Source: Neelides folsomi
Taxonomy: Eukaryota; Arthropoda; Collembola; Neelipleona; Neelidae
Direction: 5' to 3'
DNA: 64,000 nucleotides
NCBI GenBank assembly: GCA_034687125.1
Contig: JAQGBZ010000105.1
Span: forward strand, 62,001 to 126,000
The notes beneath the pieces were generated by a model, which worked only from the letters and a program-made list of their open reading frames with translations, was not told the DNA's origin and made no database searches. Below, one piece after another: positions 60,101 through 64,000 of the stretch (positions are counted from its first letter, which is position 1; each line of letters opens with the position of its first letter). Made by a program: the position numbers and the translations under genes.

Positions 60101-63100
60101 GGGAAGGGTAAGGTTACAGAAAACTGACCTGCATTTTCTCATTTGACATATTATGTTAAAGTTAGTGTACAATTTATTGCATTAGCACAAGGGACGGACG
60201 ACACACAAGGAAATTTATCGATTGATGTGTAACTATAAGTTAAGTATTTCTTATTCCTTATGAGCTCAATGAGCCGGTAAAGGGCTGTGGAAAGGATGCC
60301 AAATGCATTTCATTACCTGACACACACCTCCTTGAGAAAAGAGAAAATTTATAAAGGTGGGAGATGGGAGAATAGGAAAGAACTTTTGACCCCTCGATGA
60401 TGAGAAGTGGGAAGTTGGAATGGGCCCATTATTCAAATAAAGTAAAGGGACGATTGGAACGAGACGAAGGTGGAAATAACTCATCTTTTTAATTGCCCAC
60501 TGTTCTGAAGTATGGGAACAGACTATGCGTGTGTTATTTTAATATGTCTATGAATGGGGAATTTCTTAAAAGGGAAAGTGAAGCTTTGAGAGGATGAGAT
60601 ATGAATTAGATATGAAGAACGTATGATACCACACAAAGAAAGGGATCGAAGGAAAAAATAAAAACTGTCTTGTTATGAGAGAATATTGAGATATTAATTA
60701 CTTACACTTTTCCACGTCTCTTCATGATAATTTGGCTAATAGTTATTATAATATGAGTACTTTGGAAAGGTAAAAGGACTCATTATTAAATCCTCAATAA
60801 GATTTATCAAAAAGAACTCTCTATATAACACATACAAATACATACATAAATATATTTTCTCTTGTGATATATGTACCATAACTTGTGGTATTATACATTA
60901 ATTTTATAATAGATTGGTTTATTATAATAACTTCAATTTTCCCTCTCGAAGAGCGTCAAGAGATATGTCAATTATTTTGGAAGAGCGTCATGAGATTCGT
61001 AATAGATTATTGAGCCAAGATACAGATTGTAAAGTATATTATAACATAATGGGCCCTAAACTTATTTATCATTCTTTGTCTGTAGGAGAAGTAATTAGTC
61101 ATTAGTATGGTAAGTAATGAAGTAATGAAGGAAAGAAAGGGGTTGATTAGCCACAAAGTGAAGACTTTCAGAAAGATATGAAACATATCTCTTTTAATGT
61201 GCGTGAATTAAGACAAGGAAAGAGAGGGGCATTCATTAACGTCTTCTAATCACCCATTGAAGTTTGAAGTCACAGGGCACACACAACATGATCATATGAG
61301 CCGCTTGAATACAAATTGATCATAACTACGCATCATAAGCTCCCATGAAATTTTCTAAACTGATCCTATAGGCGATTCCATAGTTGGGAATCGATTATGA
61401 ATTCAAAAAATGGTGAGAAGGGGAAAGGGAACTTGCCACTTGCCTCATCATTGTCAACAACATCGTGAAGGGATAAAAGTTGGGCCAAGGAGTGGCTGCG
61501 GCCAGACCTCGTCAAAAACAAATTTTATATGCAAAAATTCTCATTTTTCCCTGGATCTGTTCACTTTTAAACAACTTCACTTTTTTGACTTCACTTTTTG
61601 CATTGCGTACATTATGTATTCATTCACTTCAATTTGTATTCAAAATGATTAGGGATGGATTTAAGTGAATTCCTTAATGTTTTTTTTCAAAACTCGATTG
61701 ATTGCGAGCCGGATGGAACAACCGCAAATTTGCATTGGCGAGGAATCAGAAATCGTGAGGTGTCGTCTTTTAAACCTTTAAAGGCAAGATTGAAAAACTG
61801 AAATCAAATGTTTGCAAAATGAGGAAGAAATGATATTTCATTAAAGAGTGAAATCCCCATTGAATTGACTTTGATGAAGAGTTGGTCATTTTTTGTGTTT
61901 AAGCTTGGGTTTAAAGTAAAGTTGTAAAGTCCTTGCAATAAATTCTTTTTGAAGGAAACTTAAATTGAAATACGTTATGCAAATAACTACCCATGTGTAT
62001 AACATTAGGACATTTGACAAATTTCCTTATCGCTTCCAAACAACGCCCAATTCGTATTCTTTCATGTCAATAGGAAGAAGTGCGAGAATGGATGATCAGT
62101 TTCATCCTAATAAAGATTTAGGTACAAGACCATGTCTGAATATGAGTTTGTTAATCATGTCTTGGGCAAATACATAATATTAGCTTGAAGATCCATAAGG
62201 TTTCCGAATTCATTTCAATTCATTCATAATGCTTATAGTGCAATTTCTATTTTTTTCTTAAGGAGCGGCTCAGTTCCCACTCAGAAGATTAAAATCAGAA
62301 ATAGCAGGTGGATATGAGCTGAGCTCACATTAACTCTTAAAGCCCCACCTTTACCAATTCGCAATTTATCCCCGTCCAGTCCATACAAACTTTTTCTTTC
62401 TTTGCAGATATGGGAATGAAGGCAGTTATGCCTGGACAGGGGAATATCCATCTTAAATACTTTTAAACATACTTGGTTCATATTCTTCATATAAATCATA
62501 TGCCATACAGTCATACAGATACAGCCATACATAAAGAATAGCTATGTATACCTATTATGTACTATGCAATGTATTTATTATGTATACAGTATGGATTATG
62601 TAAGTATTATGTATAGTGTGTGTATTTAAAATGAAGAATTTAAAGATAGAGTCAAAAGCTTCATTTTTTATCTCTCATACATTTCATCTTCATTTCATGG
62701 AGCTCTGTGGGATCCGTTCATGATCCTTTGTTTTAATCTCAATGATGAATATGAGAATGAATGGCGAGGTGTGGAATGGTGTGAGTCAACAAATGAAGCT
62801 TTTAAGCTTCATCACGAAATTTCTGGAGAAATTTATATTCTATGGAAGGATCATGTAATCATTTTAAGATGCATTACAGTGAATTACATTCCTAATTTAA
62901 TTTATAAATCTTGCTTTTGAGCCATTTGGACATTTTGCACACCTTTGGCTAAAACTCGGCTGTATAGAAAATGCATTTTCGCAGGATCTTTTGTTTTTCT
63001 TTTTGGATCAATTATGATAATATTTGAGACGCTGGGCTTGGCTTCCACCAGACGTAATTTAAGTAATGACTTAATTATCTCAGTTGTCCCACCGTCCTGA

Positions 63101-64000
63101 AAGAAGGAGGCGGACGGAAATAAAGGCGCAGCTCCTGTCACTACACACCAAAACTCGCCTACACTCCATTCATCCTCATTAGTATTTTACTAATTTCCAT
63201 TCCATACATTCCATCTCATTTACATCAATTTTTTCCTATCCTGAGGAAGGAAATATGAGAAACTTCATTATAAAGAAATCATATCACATTCACTCTTTTT
63301 TCATCGTTACAATTCCTCTAAATGCATGCGATTCAAATAATGAAGTGAATAAAGTTAGTTGAATGATCATTATTCTAAATGTAAGTATGAGTTTGTGCAT
63401 ATTGGTTCCAATAATTATGGACATGGTGCATAAATATTTATGTATGTACAAGTCGTTCTTCAAAGTCCAAAGGAAGTCCATATTTAGAGCTGATATGAAT
63501 AATTTTTGGCGATGGGAATTCATTGTTTAATTCTATTGAGGTACACGATGGACACGGAGCATGCAAAATAGAGACGATTAGTCTTTTGACTCTTTTTATT
63601 CTTAAAGAATTACAAGGAAGGAACAGTTGAGACTTTGAGATTGAAAATTAAAAAGCTTCCGTAAAGCATAATTAATAACTCACAATAAGATCTTGAATTT
63701 AAACACCAACATATAATAATCGTTGCGAGAATCTATCGAGTATTTAATATAATAAATAAGTACGAATAATACGAATATACTTAATATAACATGTTACAGT
63801 ACTAGATGTATCTGTAGATTGTTTGTTTGGTAAAATTTTATATTACATGTATGTATGTACAAATAATATTACGTGTATGCTTTTTGTATGTTTGATGGGA
63901 GGATAATTATTTGTAACATTGACTTTTTTGACTCTGAACAATGGTTCTGAACCAAAATAATAATCTTAATGAGTTGTAAAGAGCCGCGAGGTGTTACCAT
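57156..64000. other. AT-rich region with no gene seen
   Basis: It has scattered short frames only, and TACATA/TATGTA microsatellite-like runs (for example 58770-58810 and 62515-62625). A minus-strand frame ending near 62902 has an acceptor-like TTCTTTCAG upstream and a protein-like look but no recognisable family. I do not call it a gene. Confidence 0.6.

Noticed and set aside
60914-61105. 63-codon + strand frame with a charged SRDMSIILEERHEIRN stretch
   Set aside because: Too short, no homology recognised, and no splice context.
62902-63141. Minus-strand 79-codon frame with an acceptor-like TTCTTTCAG and protein-like composition
   Set aside because: No family match, no partner exons seen, and no convincing donor. 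Could be an exon of an unseen gene but unsupported.

Overview
This window looks like nuclear DNA of an invertebrate animal. The genes are split by GT-AG introns, mostly 50-110 bases long in the right-hand cluster, and the proteins are recognisably metazoan: NOL4, axonemal dynein intermediate chain DNAI3/WDR63, KCTD9 and a ZFC3H1-like nuclear protein. DNAI3 implies that the animal builds motile cilia or flagella. From memory, the C-terminal NOL4 stretch looks arthropod-like, but I could not test this, so the phylum stays open.

Region 1 (1-30.2 kb) is one large gene on the + strand, the NOL4 homologue. Ten coding exons (5839-30235) encode 601 residues through to the stop. The conserved N-terminal exon(s) are not in the window, so positions 1-5838 are probably intron. 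The introns are large (up to 14.7 kb) and unusually GC-rich for this window, in blocks separated by AT-rich valleys. They contain short microsatellites and a 245-bp DNA-transposon MITE flanked by TA. I found no supportable gene inside them.

Region 2 (30.2-34.4 kb) is strongly AT-rich intergenic DNA.

Region 3 (34.4-49.1 kb) is a compact four-gene cluster. DNAI3 (+, 14 coding exons, 1001 aa) converges on a 1798-aa acidic, Q/N-rich, coiled-coil protein on the - strand that resembles the N-terminal part of ZFC3H1 but lacks its zinc finger and C-terminal half. Between the two convergent 3' ends lies a near-perfect 196-bp inverted repeat. The ZFC3H1-like gene has a probable 5' UTR intron, and its first exon starts only about 0.1-0.2 kb from a gene pair on the + strand: an unrecognised 181-aa coiled-coil protein followed, two bases after its stop, by the start codon of KCTD9 (388 aa, full length). 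That spacing suggests a dicistronic unit.

Region 4 (49.1-64 kb) is about 15 kb of AT-rich DNA with no gene I can support. It holds a 92-nt hairpin, short duplications, microsatellite-like TACA/TATG runs and one weak candidate for an old solo LTR.

The most interesting items are the two-base KCTD9 gene pair, the duplicated exon module in DNAI3, the ZFC3H1-like protein without its zinc finger, the hairpin at the convergent 3' ends, and the sharp compositional step at the NOL4 3' end.
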